A stretch of DNA of 64,000 bases from JANXQG01 sp963719885 (GCA_963719885.1 CAVRDP010000006.1:335587-399586); one strand, 5' to 3'; positions 27,961 through 36,766 are shown, numbered from the stretch's first letter. The notes: a model not told the origin generated them from the sequence alone. Numbers and translations are program-made.

Positions 27961-28254
27961 CTACGCGAATGGCCCGATTTTCGGACTATCGATCAACTGC
28001 GTCGTTTGAAACCGTTCCCCCCCGGAACCATAGAAAAGGATCTTGTTCCGGTCCGTTTCCCAGATGGCCGAGAATTGGGTGGCGCACGGTCCATACAGAC
28101 AAAAGTGGATTCCACACGGCTTGTCGCGCCGCCGCAAAATCCGTTCTGTCATTGGAAAGGCGCCTGTCTGAAGCTGATACTGATTGCAAATCGTCGTGTT
28201 GACGTAGTCCCGAAGATCTTCCACACTGGTGATCTGTTGAAAACAAGTCAACAT
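27961..28254 (-). CDS. Small conserved-looking protein upstream of csrA
   Basis: A 97-residue protein I do not recognise by name. It starts at the ATG at 28254, with AGGAG about 12 bases upstream. The text reads like a real globular protein: LRDYVNTTICNQYQLQTGAF, MTERILRRRDKPCGIHFCLY, TQFSAIWETDRNKILFYGSG and GERFQTTQLI, alternating strands with conserved-type aromatic and Cys residues. I recall similar small proteins in other planctomycetes but cannot verify this. Its stop is 19 bases before csrA. A regulatory link to CsrA is inference from the layout only. Confidence 0.7.
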   Translation of the reverse strand: MLTCFQQITSVEDLRDYVNTTICNQYQLQTGAFPMTERILRRRDKPCGIHFCLYGPCATQFSAIWETDRNKILFYGSGGERFQTTQLIDSPKIGPFA

Positions 28255-28612
28255 TTCTGAATGAATACTCCTATGAATGCGCAGAGTGTCCCATAAATGA
28301 ACATCTGCGTAGAAAAAGTAAGATAGGATGAATGCCGCCAGTCTAAGCTATCGGCAATTTACGCATTAGAATTCGCAGAGCCCTAATGCAGTTTCCTGCG
28401 TGATCCTCCGCAGCGCGACAGATTCGTCTTCGACTTTAGTGTTTGCGAGGCAAGAAGATATGGCAATGGCAACGATCGGTCACTCGAAAGGCACGAAGTT
28501 TTTGCTCAAGTTGTCCCTAGCCGGTATAACCGCAAGACCCGTCTCAGTCTCTCTATCTTACGTGTAGGATAGCTTTCAACCTGTCACGAAACGACAGGTC
28601 AAAAAACCTATC
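28255..28612. other. Intergenic region upstream of the csrA pair
   Basis: AT-rich leader region for the csrA operon (leftward). Its right end is taken by the palindrome at 28564-28616. No further gene seen. Confidence 0.5.
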
Positions 28613-28616
28613 CTAC
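28564..28616. repeat. Palindrome covering the stop codon of the acetyltransferase gene
   Basis: Outer arms GTAGGATAG (28564-28572) and CTATCCTAC (28608-28616); inner arms ACCTGTC and GACAGGT around a 7-base loop. The TAG stop of the 28613-29743 gene lies in the right outer arm. Confidence 0.85.
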
Positions 28617-29743
28617 GAAGAGCACGCAATGTCGTGCTCGCCGCGAATCTGGTGGCGGAGCCAGCGATTCCACGACAGCAGTTGCGCCCGGAAGACGAAC
28701 GCGGGAAAGTAGCTGAAGCGGTAACTCGTCTGCACGCTGGTTCGCCATGCCCGCTTGATGTCGTGACTGCCCGTGCCGAGGTCATAGGCGCGATCGCCGC
28801 GACGATGCCCATCTTCAAGCATCATTTTTTCCAAGACCTGACCGGGCCGCAGATGCTTGAAGAGGGGATCAAAACCACACCGCAAGGCGTAGACGGTTCC
28901 GTGCCAGTAGTAGTTGTAGATGAAGGCGGCCGGCGCATCGTTGAAATAAAGCAGGCAGGCGTCAACGGCTCCACGACGTGCGGCAGCCGCATGGGCGTCG
29001 CGCAAGAACCCGCCAACCTCGACGTGGCAGAGGTTCGTTTTGTCGCCACTTTCGCCCTGCCAACTTCGCTGGGCGAGAGCGACACAGGCGCCATAAAGGT
29101 CCCACCGCGGATCGACTTCGCCCCCGCAAGCCGGCTCGGGCCGATAGCGAATCAGCTCGATCTTGCCCTGCTCCGCCATACGCCGCTGAAGGCGATCGAT
29201 GTTCTTGCGGTGCGTCACCTCACGGCCTCGCCAGTAGGCCTGCCAAGTCTCTGGTAATTCGACCCACGAGGTTCGGTCCCACTTTTGCCGGCAAGGGCGG
29301 AAACCGGTCTGGGCCATGGCGCGTTCGGTGCAGCCCAGATCGGTGCGATCGACGTCGATCCAACGGAGATCGAGCACGTCCCAGTCGCGCCGCGTCTTCC
29401 GCACGTGCCCTAAGCCGGCGACGAGAGTCGCGGACGGGTTCGGGCCGATCGGCCCAAAGAAGGTCGCCCAATCATGCAAGGGGTAGGTCAAGATGCGAAG
29501 GCGGCCGACGCGGGTCGACTCGCTCCGCACGACCAACGGCAGGATGCCGACCGGTTGCCGGTTTTCCGTCGCCACGAGGACACGGAGTTGCTGTCCGGCC
29601 GAAAAGTGCTTCCAATAACATTCCAGCCAGTCCAGCGAGTGGAAGAAGCTGGCGCCCGGTGTTTGCGCCAACAGTGTTTGCCAAGCGGGCCGGACTTCGC
29701 TCAAGCCTTCGATCTGGTTGATTTCGCGGACTTCGCTCGTCAT
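28613..29743 (-). CDS. GNAT-like acetyltransferase, BioF2/CelD type
   Basis: A 376-residue protein of the BioF2-like acetyltransferase family, often called CelD-like and found near exopolysaccharide genes. N-terminal half: RPAWQTLLAQTPGASFFHSL, DWLECYWKHF and QPVGILPLVVR. C-terminal half: RDAHAAAARRGAVDACLLYF, followed by AAFIYNYYWHGTVYALRCGF and HLRPGQVLEKMMLED, YDLGTGSHDIKRAW. These are the classic motifs of the duplicated GNAT fold. Probable role: acyl transfer to sugars or lipids of the envelope. Intact. The stop codon is supplied by a palindromic repeat. Confidence 0.88.
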   Translation of the reverse strand: MTSEVREINQIEGLSEVRPAWQTLLAQTPGASFFHSLDWLECYWKHFSAGQQLRVLVATENRQPVGILPLVVRSESTRVGRLRILTYPLHDWATFFGPIGPNPSATLVAGLGHVRKTRRDWDVLDLRWIDVDRTDLGCTERAMAQTGFRPCRQKWDRTSWVELPETWQAYWRGREVTHRKNIDRLQRRMAEQGKIELIRYRPEPACGGEVDPRWDLYGACVALAQRSWQGESGDKTNLCHVEVGGFLRDAHAAAARRGAVDACLLYFNDAPAAFIYNYYWHGTVYALRCGFDPLFKHLRPGQVLEKMMLEDGHRRGDRAYDLGTGSHDIKRAWRTSVQTSYRFSYFPAFVFRAQLLSWNRWLRHQIRGEHDIACSS

Positions 29744-29929
29744 AAGACAAGTTTACCACGCGAAATCTCGGCCAATTTCGTCGGCACGCATTTGCCGGCC
29801 ATGTTGCCTTTCCCCCACAGTTGGGGCGAAAAGGCAACATAGCGTCTCGCTTGCCCACAAATAGGTTTGCAATCGATTTCGGCTTTGACAATAATGGGTC
29901 CAGTTGGCCACACCAGCAGGAGGAAACCC

Positions 29930-32392
29930 ATGAAAATGAGAATCGTCCCCGCGATCGCGGTCTTGTTGCTCGTCCAAGGTTCCGCGCGAGCGGACAGCGT
30001 TTGCGTGGTCCGCGAGCCAGCCGCGGCCAACGCTGAGACGCCATACATCTCGAATCGGGCCCCGCTGGTGCCCAGCCGACTTATGAAACTTCCCATCGGG
30101 GCGATCACCCCCAAGGGCTGGTTGCGTCGTCAGTTGGAACTGGAGCGCGACGGCATGACCGGCCGCTTGCCCGAGGTCTCGCCCTGGTGCCGCTTTGAGG
30201 GCAACGCCTGGACGAACCCCAAGGGACACGGCCACAGCGGCTGGGAGGAAATGCCCTACTGGCTCAAGGGCTACGGCGACCTGGGCTACGTGCTTCGCGA
30301 CGAAAGGATTCTCAAGGACTCGCGGCGGTGGGTCGATGCGATCCTCGCCAACCAGGAGCCCGACGGTTGGTTCGGTCCGCGGGAACTGAAGAGGTCGCTC
30401 GACGGCAAGGCCGATCTCTGGCCGAACATGCTTGCCCTGAACGTGCTCCAGTCGTTCTACGAATACACCCAAGACGAGCGTGTGCTGCCCTTCATGACCC
30501 ACTATTTCAAGTGGGAACTGGCTTATCCCGAGGCTGATTTTCTCGCCGGGTTCTGGCCCAACATGCGGGCCGACGACAACCTGGAGAGCGTCTATTGGCT
30601 TTACAACCGCACTGGCGAAAAGTGGCTCCTGGACCTGGCCGCCAAGATCCACCGCCGCGGCGCCAAATGGGCCGACGGCATCGCCAACTGGCACGGCGTG
30701 AACCTCGCCCAGGGGTTCCGCGAGCCGGGCGTTTATTACCTCCAGGCCGGCGACAAGAAGTTCCTCGACGCCACCGAGCGAAACTACCAGGCCCTGATGG
30801 GAGTCTACGGCCAATTCCCCGGCGGCGGTTATGCGGCCGACGAAAACTGCCGACCGGGCTATACGGACCCGCGGCAAGGATGCGAAACCTGCTCCTGGGT
30901 CGAGTTCATGCACAGTTTCGAGATGCTCGTCAAGTTCTCCGCCAACCCGCTCTGGGCCGACCGCTGCGAAGAGGTGGCCTTCAACTCGCTGCCCGCCGCA
31001 ATGACCCCGGACGAGAAGGCCCTGCACTACCTCACGGGCGCGAACATGGTGCGGATGGACCGCCACAACAAGGCGCCGGGCATTCAGAACGGCGGCACGA
31101 TGCTCTCCTTCAGCCCCACGGGCGTGTATCGCTGTTGCCAGCACAATGTCTCGCACGGCTGGCCCTACTACGCCGAGGAGTTGTGGCTGGCCACTGGCGA
31201 TCGAGGGCTTTGTGCATCGCTCTACGCAGCGTCGGACGTGAGCGCCAAGGTGGGCGATGGGACCACGGTGACCGTGGCCGAGACGACCGACTATCCGTTC
31301 GACGGCACGATCCAACTGAAGCTCTCGTCGCCCAAGACGGTCAGGTTCCCGTTGTATCTCCGCGTGCCGCGTTGGTGCGGCAAGCCCTCGCTGCGGATCA
31401 ACGGAACCGAAACGCCGGTAGTTGCCGAAGGGCTTTCGTACATTCGCATTGAGCGCGACTGGAACGACGGCGACGCCGTCGCCTTGCAGTTGCCGATGGC
31501 CGTGCGGGTGAAGACCTGGGCCAAGAACAAGAACGCCGTATCGGTCGAGTACGGCCCGCTGGCGTTCTCCTTGAAAATCGGCGAAGAATGGTCGCGTTAC
31601 GGCGGGAGCGACGCCTGGCCGGAATTGGAACTGCTGCCGACCACGCCATGGAACTACGGCCTGGTGCCGGACGCCGGGGCGCCGGCCGGCTCGCTTGAGC
31701 TGGTTCGCAGCCCCGGCCCGCTTGCCGCGCAGCCGTTCACGCCGGAAACCGTCCCGCTGGCAATCAAGGCCAAGGCCAAGAAGATTCCCGGCTGGACGCT
31801 CGATTCCCGTGGTCTGCTCAACACACTCCGTGCCAGCCCGGTCCGCTCGGCCGAGCCGGTCGAGACGGTTACGCTGATCCCCATCGGCGCAGCCCGCTTG
31901 CGGATCACGGCTTTTCCGACGATCGGCGACAGCGAAGACGCTCAGGAGTGGTCAGCGCCACTGCCGCCAGACGTGGGAGTCTCGGCCTCACACTGCTTCG
32001 ACAGCGATACGATCGATGCCTTGGACGATGGCATCATCCCCACGAAATCCAGCGACGTAGGCATCCCGCGGTTCACCTGGTGGGATCACCGCGGCACGTC
32101 GGAATGGGTGCAGTACGATTTCCGCAAGGCCAAGAAGATCGCTTCGGTCGAGGTCTACTGGTTCGACGATACGGGCATGGGCTTCTGCCGGACGCCGAAG
32201 TCGTGGCGATTGCTTTACAAGGACGGCAAGACGTGGAAACCCGTTCCGGGAGCGTCGCACGGCGGCGTGACGCTCGACCAGTTCAATCGCCTCAGCTTCC
32301 CGCCCGTCACGACGACCGGCCTACGGATTGAAGTCCAACTCCAGCCGAATTTTTCCGGCGGGATCCTGGAATGGCGCTACGCGGGACCGTGA
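29930..32392 (+). CDS. GH127-type glycoside hydrolase (DUF1680) with C-terminal carbohydrate-binding-like domain
   Basis: Predicted secreted beta-L-arabinofuranosidase-like enzyme, 820 residues. Start ATG at 29930 after AGGAGG. Signal peptide MKMRIVPAIAVLLLVQGSAR. The (alpha/alpha)6 body has GWEEMPYWLKGYGDLGYV, DGWFGPR and SFYEYTQDERVLPFM. In the GH127 enzyme HypBA1 the zinc site is E-x-C plus C-C, the first Cys of the pair being the nucleophile. Here CETCSWVEFMH near residue 318 and YRCCQHN near 402 fit that site. The last about 120 residues (WVQYDFRKAKKIASVEVYWF) resemble an F5/8C-type module. Substrate not proven. Confidence 0.9.
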   Translation: MKMRIVPAIAVLLLVQGSARADSVCVVREPAAANAETPYISNRAPLVPSRLMKLPIGAITPKGWLRRQLELERDGMTGRLPEVSPWCRFEGNAWTNPKGHGHSGWEEMPYWLKGYGDLGYVLRDERILKDSRRWVDAILANQEPDGWFGPRELKRSLDGKADLWPNMLALNVLQSFYEYTQDERVLPFMTHYFKWELAYPEADFLAGFWPNMRADDNLESVYWLYNRTGEKWLLDLAAKIHRRGAKWADGIANWHGVNLAQGFREPGVYYLQAGDKKFLDATERNYQALMGVYGQFPGGGYAADENCRPGYTDPRQGCETCSWVEFMHSFEMLVKFSANPLWADRCEEVAFNSLPAAMTPDEKALHYLTGANMVRMDRHNKAPGIQNGGTMLSFSPTGVYRCCQHNVSHGWPYYAEELWLATGDRGLCASLYAASDVSAKVGDGTTVTVAETTDYPFDGTIQLKLSSPKTVRFPLYLRVPRWCGKPSLRINGTETPVVAEGLSYIRIERDWNDGDAVALQLPMAVRVKTWAKNKNAVSVEYGPLAFSLKIGEEWSRYGGSDAWPELELLPTTPWNYGLVPDAGAPAGSLELVRSPGPLAAQPFTPETVPLAIKAKAKKIPGWTLDSRGLLNTLRASPVRSAEPVETVTLIPIGAARLRITAFPTIGDSEDAQEWSAPLPPDVGVSASHCFDSDTIDALDDGIIPTKSSDVGIPRFTWWDHRGTSEWVQYDFRKAKKIASVEVYWFDDTGMGFCRTPKSWRLLYKDGKTWKPVPGASHGGVTLDQFNRLSFPPVTTTGLRIEVQLQPNFSGGILEWRYAGP

Positions 32393-32480
32393 TCCCGAAT
32401 TAGTTTCCGTTGCGGAAGGTGAGTAGAATGCGGTCGACGGGCACCATGTCCCGACCGGAGAATAACTTCAGCACTTGGCC

Positions 32481-32537
32481 GTAGGACGGATTGGCAATCC
32501 GTCTGGAAATCGCGGACGGATTAACAATCCGTCTTAC
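32481..32537. repeat. Two GGACGGATT...AATCCGTC palindromes
   Basis: GTAGGACGGATTGGCAATCC at 32481 on and GGACGGATTAACAATCCGTC at 32514 on. Translated they give RIGNPS-like text, a peptide I know from many planctomycete hypothetical proteins. Confidence 0.85.
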
Positions 32538-32699
32538 GGAATTTCCCCAAGTTATTCTTCGGCCGGTCCATGTACCCATGGTCGGCGAAGACCCACCAAT
32601 TACGCGGTTCTTGGCGACTCTCGCCTCCCTCGCCATGGCATCGGAATAGCATGCCGGGAGGTTGCGGCCGAGGGCCGCCTGTTTGCTGAAATAGAAAGT

Positions 32700-33093
32700 T
32701 CAAGCTTGGCCCCGACTCAACATTCCTACGGGCTGCACCGCCGGCACGGCCACGTTTATTTCCGAAACCGCAACCGTTTCCGCGGCCTTTAAGGCCGCCA
32801 ACCCGAGCTACGTTGACTTTTACGAAGTCGCCGTGACCTTTACGCTCCCAGGCTCTGGTAGCGCTAACGGTAATGTATCGCTCGTATTGAACGGCATCGC
32901 GAACGTCCCGCCAACCAATGTCAGTGTTGCGCCGATCACGTCGCCCACGGTCGCGTATAACCTCACTCCGCTCACGGTGACAACGATACAATACGGTCCG
33001 GGGCAGTCATCGGTGAGCGCAGACCCCAACAACAACGCCACGTGGCTCGTGCACTTCTCCGCGCCGGTTACCACGATTACAGTTGGTTCCACC
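32700..33093 (+). pseudogene. Fragment of a secreted protein gene
   Basis: One frame stays open without a proper start: it reads PTGCTAGTATFISETATVSA, then AAFKAANPSYVDFYEVAVTF and later TVTTIQYGPGQSSVSADPNN and LVHFSAPVTTITVGS. The composition is that of a Ser/Thr-rich extracellular domain. It begins just after one repeat cluster and ends exactly where the ATACGTCAGGC element starts. Best explained as the remains of a larger gene; origin unknown. Confidence 0.5.
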
Positions 33094-33207
33094 ATACGTC
33101 AGGCCGACCACGCGTACCTGGTGCCCGAGCCTGACATTGTACTATACGTCACGCTTTCCAGGCTGATATTATAATTCTGCACGTCAGGCTTTCCAGCCTG
33201 ACATTAA
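33094..33207. repeat. ACGTCAGGC palindromic repeats
   Basis: ACGTCAGGCCGACC ... GAGCCTGACATTGTACTATA, then ACGTCACGCTTTCCAGGCTG and ACGTCAGGCTTTCCAGCCTG. At least three half-sites of the family also seen at 25213-25274. Confidence 0.8.
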
Positions 33208-33260
33208 ACGGGTTCAGCCGTCTGAAGGATGCGCAGACGCAAACAGGTGTCGCTTTCCTG

Positions 33261-33333
33261 CCCCGAAGGGGCATTTGAGTTCCGTACCCAGCGATAAATC
33301 GCTGGGCTATTCTCAATCGTCCCTCCGGGACGA
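33261..33333. repeat. Cluster of short hairpins upstream of the DUF1559 gene
   Basis: CCCCGAAGGGG, CCCAGCGATAAATCGCTGGG and CGTCCCTCCGGGACG in a row. A partial copy (GTCCCGGAGGGACGATTAAG) lies at about 35866. Confidence 0.85.
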
Positions 33334-33418
33334 GGGAATCCAGACTTTCCCGGTGCTACCCAACCGGCGCTCGGCTTGCTACACTACTGTTTTTCCCTCG
33401 AAAACAGGAGTTCCGGTC

Positions 33419-34315
33419 ATGCCCATTGTTTTCACTTGTCCCCAGTGCAGAGAAGAGAACAGCGTCGGACCCGAGTTTGCGGGGCGTCGCGGCACGTGCG
33501 CCTTTTGCGGAGCGAGCGTCATCGTTCCGCAGAGCTCCGGTCCCGCGCAACAGGCCTCCCAGCCCGCTGAAGATGCCCGGCGGAAATCGGGCACGGCCTG
33601 GATCGTGATCCTGGTGGTCGCTTTGGCCCTGCTGGTGCCGTGCACCGGCATACTGATCGGCTTGCTCTTGCCGGCCATTAATGCCGCGCGCGAGGCCGGG
33701 CGGCGGGCGTCGTGTTCGAACAAGCTCAGGCAGATTAGCCTTGCATTCAATATGTACGAGACTCAGCACCACCAATTTCCTCCGGCGGTAACCACCGATG
33801 AGAACGGCAAGCCGCTAATGAGTTGGCGCGTTGCCATTTTGCCGTATTTGGACCGCAACGATATCTACGGTCAGTACGATCCGAAGCAATTGTGGAATAG
33901 CCCCAAGAATCTGGCCCTTGTCAAGCAAATGCCGCAAGAATTTCGCTGTCCCAGCGATGGCAGCGCCGGCGAGGGGGAGACGAGTTACGTGATGATCACG
34001 GGAGAGAATACGATCGGCGGCGTGGCGGGGTCGCCGGGGACTCGGACCGCTGACATCACCGACGGACTCGCGAAAACGATTCTCGTCGTCGAGGTGCATG
34101 GCCTGAAGATCCCTTGGACGGAACCGCGCAACATTACGCTCGACGAGCTTGCCGTGCGACTTCGTTCCGGCGGGCAGATCGGGCACGTGGCCAGCTTCAA
34201 CGTCGCCCTGGCCGACGGCGCCGTACGAAATCTGCCCGTGACGATCGACCCCGAGACGTTGCGCCGTCTGGCAACGATCAACGACGGCCTGCCGGTGCAA
34301 GTCGAGCAGTTTTGA
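33419..34315 (+). CDS. DUF1559 domain protein with zinc-ribbon N-terminus
   Basis: A 298-residue pseudopilin-like protein of the DUF1559 family, expanded in planctomycetes. Start ATG at 33419 with AGGAG eight bases upstream. N-terminus: zinc ribbon MPIVFTCPQCREENSVGPEF...CAFCG. Then a Pro/Gln linker and one membrane helix (WIVILVVALALLVPCTGILI). The DUF1559 core begins LLLPAINAAREAGRRASCSN, followed by HHQFPPAVTTDENGKPLMSW and FRCPSDG. DUF1559 proteins usually end with a GxxxA-type short tail; here it ends NDGLPVQVEQF. The role in the cell envelope is not known. Confidence 0.9.
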   Translation: MPIVFTCPQCREENSVGPEFAGRRGTCAFCGASVIVPQSSGPAQQASQPAEDARRKSGTAWIVILVVALALLVPCTGILIGLLLPAINAAREAGRRASCSNKLRQISLAFNMYETQHHQFPPAVTTDENGKPLMSWRVAILPYLDRNDIYGQYDPKQLWNSPKNLALVKQMPQEFRCPSDGSAGEGETSYVMITGENTIGGVAGSPGTRTADITDGLAKTILVVEVHGLKIPWTEPRNITLDELAVRLRSGGQIGHVASFNVALADGAVRNLPVTIDPETLRRLATINDGLPVQVEQF

Positions 34316-34320
34316 GGCGG

Positions 34321-34532
34321 GGGTGGCATGCCTCTTCACGCGGCCGTCACACGTCACAGTAATACGGCAATCCCAACCGGCCGCCGACCATGAGTACATG
34401 GTGCCCGGGCATGTTGGCGCAGGCGCATGACGTGAAGGCATACAACCCCCGCTGCAAACATGCCTACCCGCGGCCGGCCAGGTTTTCCCAACAGCGCCAA
34501 GTCTGGGACGGCCGCGTGAAGGCATGCCACCC
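34321..34532. repeat. 212-bp imperfect palindrome with internal ACCATG copy
   Basis: Outer arms GGGTGGCATGCCTCTTCACG (34321 on, to 34346) and CCGCGTGAAGGCATGCCACC (ending 34532). Inside lie CGACCATGAGTACATGGTGC (about 34386) and CATGCC/GGCATG sub-repeats. It sits between the DUF1559 gene and dcd. Relatives occur at 48690-48735, 56571-56660 and 60822-60870. Confidence 0.85.
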
Positions 34533-34567
34533 GGGGCCGAAAGCTGTGCAACTCATCGCGCATCGTC

Positions 34568-35137
34568 TCACGGCCGGTCGAACCCGAAGGAGAGCGTCCG
34601 CTGCGGATCCTCGCAGCCGGGCGAGAGCTCCTTGAACAACAAGCTCGGCTGGATGTCGTTGTTGTTCTGATACTTGTCGCTGGCGTACTCGGTAAACGTG
34701 CCGCGGATGTCGTGATAGAAGATCTGGCAGATCGCCACGCCGGCGTAAATCCGCACCGGCTGCACGGCGAACATCTCCAGGGTCCAGTAGCCGCAAAAGC
34801 CCACGTCGCCAAACCCGGCGGTTACGTGGACGAAGAGCCCCAAGCGGCCGATCGACGAGCGCCCCTCGATCATCGGCACGTAGTTCCGGGTCTCGGTCCG
34901 TTCGATCGTTCGTCCCAGGTAAAGCTGGTGCGGTTGCAGCACCAGGCCGTCGGCGGGAATCGTCAACCGGCGGACCCGATTCGGACGCCGCATGTCGAGC
35001 ACGACCTCTTCGTAGATCAGCAATTCATCGTGCAGCGTGAGATTGTAGCTGTTGGGATTGAGCCGGCCCTCCTGGAAGGGATCGATGACGATGTTCGTGC
35101 CCAATTGTTGGCGGATCTCGTGGCCGGAAAGCACCAT
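34568..35137 (-). CDS. dcd: dCTP deaminase
   Basis: Trimeric enzyme that deaminates dCTP to dUTP for thymidylate synthesis. 189 residues, full length. Family motifs: LNPNSYNLTLHDELLIYEE, VPMIEGRSSIGRLGLFVHVT (substrate binding; R-S-S) and GFCGYWTLEMFAVQPVRIYA with the catalytic Glu in TLEMF. Start ATG at 35137 (MVLSGHEIRQQL). The nth stop lies 37 bases upstream on the same strand, so the two may be one transcript. The C-terminal tail QNNNDIQPSLLFKEL is the usual lid region. Confidence 0.95.
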   Translation of the reverse strand: MVLSGHEIRQQLGTNIVIDPFQEGRLNPNSYNLTLHDELLIYEEVVLDMRRPNRVRRLTIPADGLVLQPHQLYLGRTIERTETRNYVPMIEGRSSIGRLGLFVHVTAGFGDVGFCGYWTLEMFAVQPVRIYAGVAICQIFYHDIRGTFTEYASDKYQNNNDIQPSLLFKELSPGCEDPQRTLSFGFDRP

Positions 35138-35174
35138 GACAACACCCTTGTCCGAAAGGAAAAACTCCGTGCCC

Positions 35175-35837
35175 CTACAGGGACTCAACACCCACTTTGG
35201 GGCAAATCGTACTGAACGGGCAGACATCGCACTGGGGCTTGCGTGCCGCGCAAACCTTCCGTCCGTGCTGGATCATGCGGTGGCTGAAGGCTACCCATTC
35301 CTTGTTGGGAATGACTTCCATGAGGTCCTTCTCGATTTTCTCGGCGTCTTTCTGTTGCGAGAGCCCCAGGCGGCGGCTGAGGCGCGTGACGTGAGTGTCC
35401 ACCACGACGCCCGAGGCGATACCGAAGGCGGTGCCGAGGATTACGTTGGCCGTTTTCCGGCCGATGCCCGGCAATTCGACCAGTTGCTCGATGTCCTGCG
35501 GCACCTGGCCGTCGTACTGTTCGACCAGAAGGCGGCAGCAGTTCTGGATGCTCTTGGCCTTGTTGCGATAAAAGCCGGTGCTTTGGATGTCTTTTTCCAA
35601 GTCGGCGATGGGCACTTTGGCATAGTCCACGGCCGCGCGATACTTGCGAAAGAGGTCTTTCGTGACGAGGTTCACGCGCTCGTCCGTGCATTGGGCGGAG
35701 AGGACCGTCGCCACGAGCAGTTCCAAGGGCGTGTGAAAATCCAGCGAGCACGTGGCGTCAGGGTAGTGGCGGCGGAGCAAGCGAACAACCTCCGCCGCAT
35801 GTTTCTTCGCATCGCTCGTTCGTGTTGGCCCGGCCAT
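35175..35837 (-). CDS. nth: Endonuclease III
   Basis: DNA glycosylase/AP lyase of base-excision repair acting on oxidised pyrimidines. 220 residues. The helix-hairpin-helix is LPGIGRKTANVILG, the catalytic Asp is in VVVDTHVTRLSRRL, and the 4Fe-4S cluster ligands are C-x6-C-x2-C-x5-C in CAARKPQCDVCPFSTIC. The usual catalytic Lys is in SAQCTDERVNLVTKDLF, where most family members read S-x-Q-T-T-D; the Thr-to-Cys change is common in this phylum as far as I recall. Upstream of dcd on the same strand. Confidence 0.95.
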   Translation of the reverse strand: MAGPTRTSDAKKHAAEVVRLLRRHYPDATCSLDFHTPLELLVATVLSAQCTDERVNLVTKDLFRKYRAAVDYAKVPIADLEKDIQSTGFYRNKAKSIQNCCRLLVEQYDGQVPQDIEQLVELPGIGRKTANVILGTAFGIASGVVVDTHVTRLSRRLGLSQQKDAEKIEKDLMEVIPNKEWVAFSHRMIQHGRKVCAARKPQCDVCPFSTICPKVGVESL

Positions 35838-35971
35838 GAATTGGAACCTTCCGAGTTTGGATTTCCCCGTCCCGGAGGGACGATTAAGAACAAGCTTGAT
35901 TTTGCTATACTGCCGTGCGCCGTGTCAAGGGGATTGGCCTTTGGAGGCCGGTTCTCCTATAATCCTGTACC

Positions 35972-36679
35972 ATGTCGAGCTTTGAGGATTTGTCGTTTCC
36001 GCCCCAGGATTTTTCGGGAAAAGTGCGGCTCTTTCCGCTGCCCAATCTCGTGCTTTTTCCGCACGTCATGCAGCCGTTGCATATTTTCGAGCCCCGCTAC
36101 CGCTCCCTGCTGGAAGACGCCCTGGCCACAGACCGGCTGATCGCCATGGCCTTGCTGGCCCCCGGTTGGGAAAGCGACTATGAAGGCCGGCCGACGCTCT
36201 ATCCAACGGCCTGTCTCGGCCGCGTGACCACTTACCACTGTCTGGAGGATGGGACCTATAACGTACTGCTGTTGGGGCTGCGGAGGGTGCGGTTAGTACG
36301 GGAAATCGAGCCGCAAAAGTCTTACCGCGAAGCCGAAGTCGTCCTTTGCGAGGACTGTTATCCGGTTTGCCCCAAGCCGACCGGCCGGGTCTTGCAGCAA
36401 AGACTCCGCGACGCCTTCGTCCGCGTATTGCCGTTGTTGCCCGACGCCCAGGAGCAGATGGATCAACTCTTGGCAACCGACATTCCGCTGGGGATGCTTA
36501 CCGACGTGATCAGTTTCATGCTGGAGATCGAAATCGGCCATAAGGAAACGCTCTTGGCCGAGGTGAATGTTCACCGCCGTGCGCAGATGCTGCTGGAATA
36601 TCTGGAAGCGATTACCGCGGGGCAGTTCGCGCGGAACGGCCCCTGCGGCGTATTTCCGCCACGCTTCAGTGCGAATTAG
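35972..36679 (+). CDS. LON substrate-binding domain protein
   Basis: A 235-residue stand-alone LON N-terminal domain without ATPase or protease parts. Family start VRLFPLPNLVLFPHVMQPLH followed by IFEPRYRSLLEDALA, then TACLGRVTTYHCLEDGTYNV and LLLGLRRVRLVRE. The second half is helical (DAQEQMDQLLATDIPLGMLT). Such proteins may bind peptide substrates but their role is unknown. Start ATG at 35972. Divergent from nth; folE follows with its own promoter. Confidence 0.88.
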   Translation: MSSFEDLSFPPQDFSGKVRLFPLPNLVLFPHVMQPLHIFEPRYRSLLEDALATDRLIAMALLAPGWESDYEGRPTLYPTACLGRVTTYHCLEDGTYNVLLLGLRRVRLVREIEPQKSYREAEVVLCEDCYPVCPKPTGRVLQQRLRDAFVRVLPLLPDAQEQMDQLLATDIPLGMLTDVISFMLEIEIGHKETLLAEVNVHRRAQMLLEYLEAITAGQFARNGPCGVFPPRFSAN

Positions 36680-36695
36680 GGTTGTTTCCCCTACC

Positions 36696-36724
36696 TTGAC
36701 CGCCGGTACGCCTCGCCTTAAGAT
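36696..36724 (+). promoter_or_regulatory. Sigma-70-type promoter for folE
   Basis: TTGACC (36696-36701), a 17-base spacer and TAAGAT (36719-36724). Transcription would start near 36731, upstream of the ATG at 36767. Confidence 0.6.
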
Positions 36725-36766
36725 GAGTTCTTGCAAAGGCTTTTCTTTCCTCGGAGCGCCAGGCAG

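Larger units (their letters stand above)
32393..33418. other. Repeat-rich intergenic region
   Basis: About 1 kb without an intact gene. In order it holds a partial GGGCACCATG copy (about 32440), the GGACGGATT palindromes (32481-32537), another CCATGTACCCATGG copy (about 32570), a gene remnant (about 32700-33093) and two more repeat families (33094-33207 and 33261-33333). Confidence 0.8.

Noticed and set aside
33112..33132. YLVPEP text resembling a PEP-CTERM signal
   Set aside because: It is encoded by a palindromic repeat, and no hydrophobic helix plus basic tail follows.
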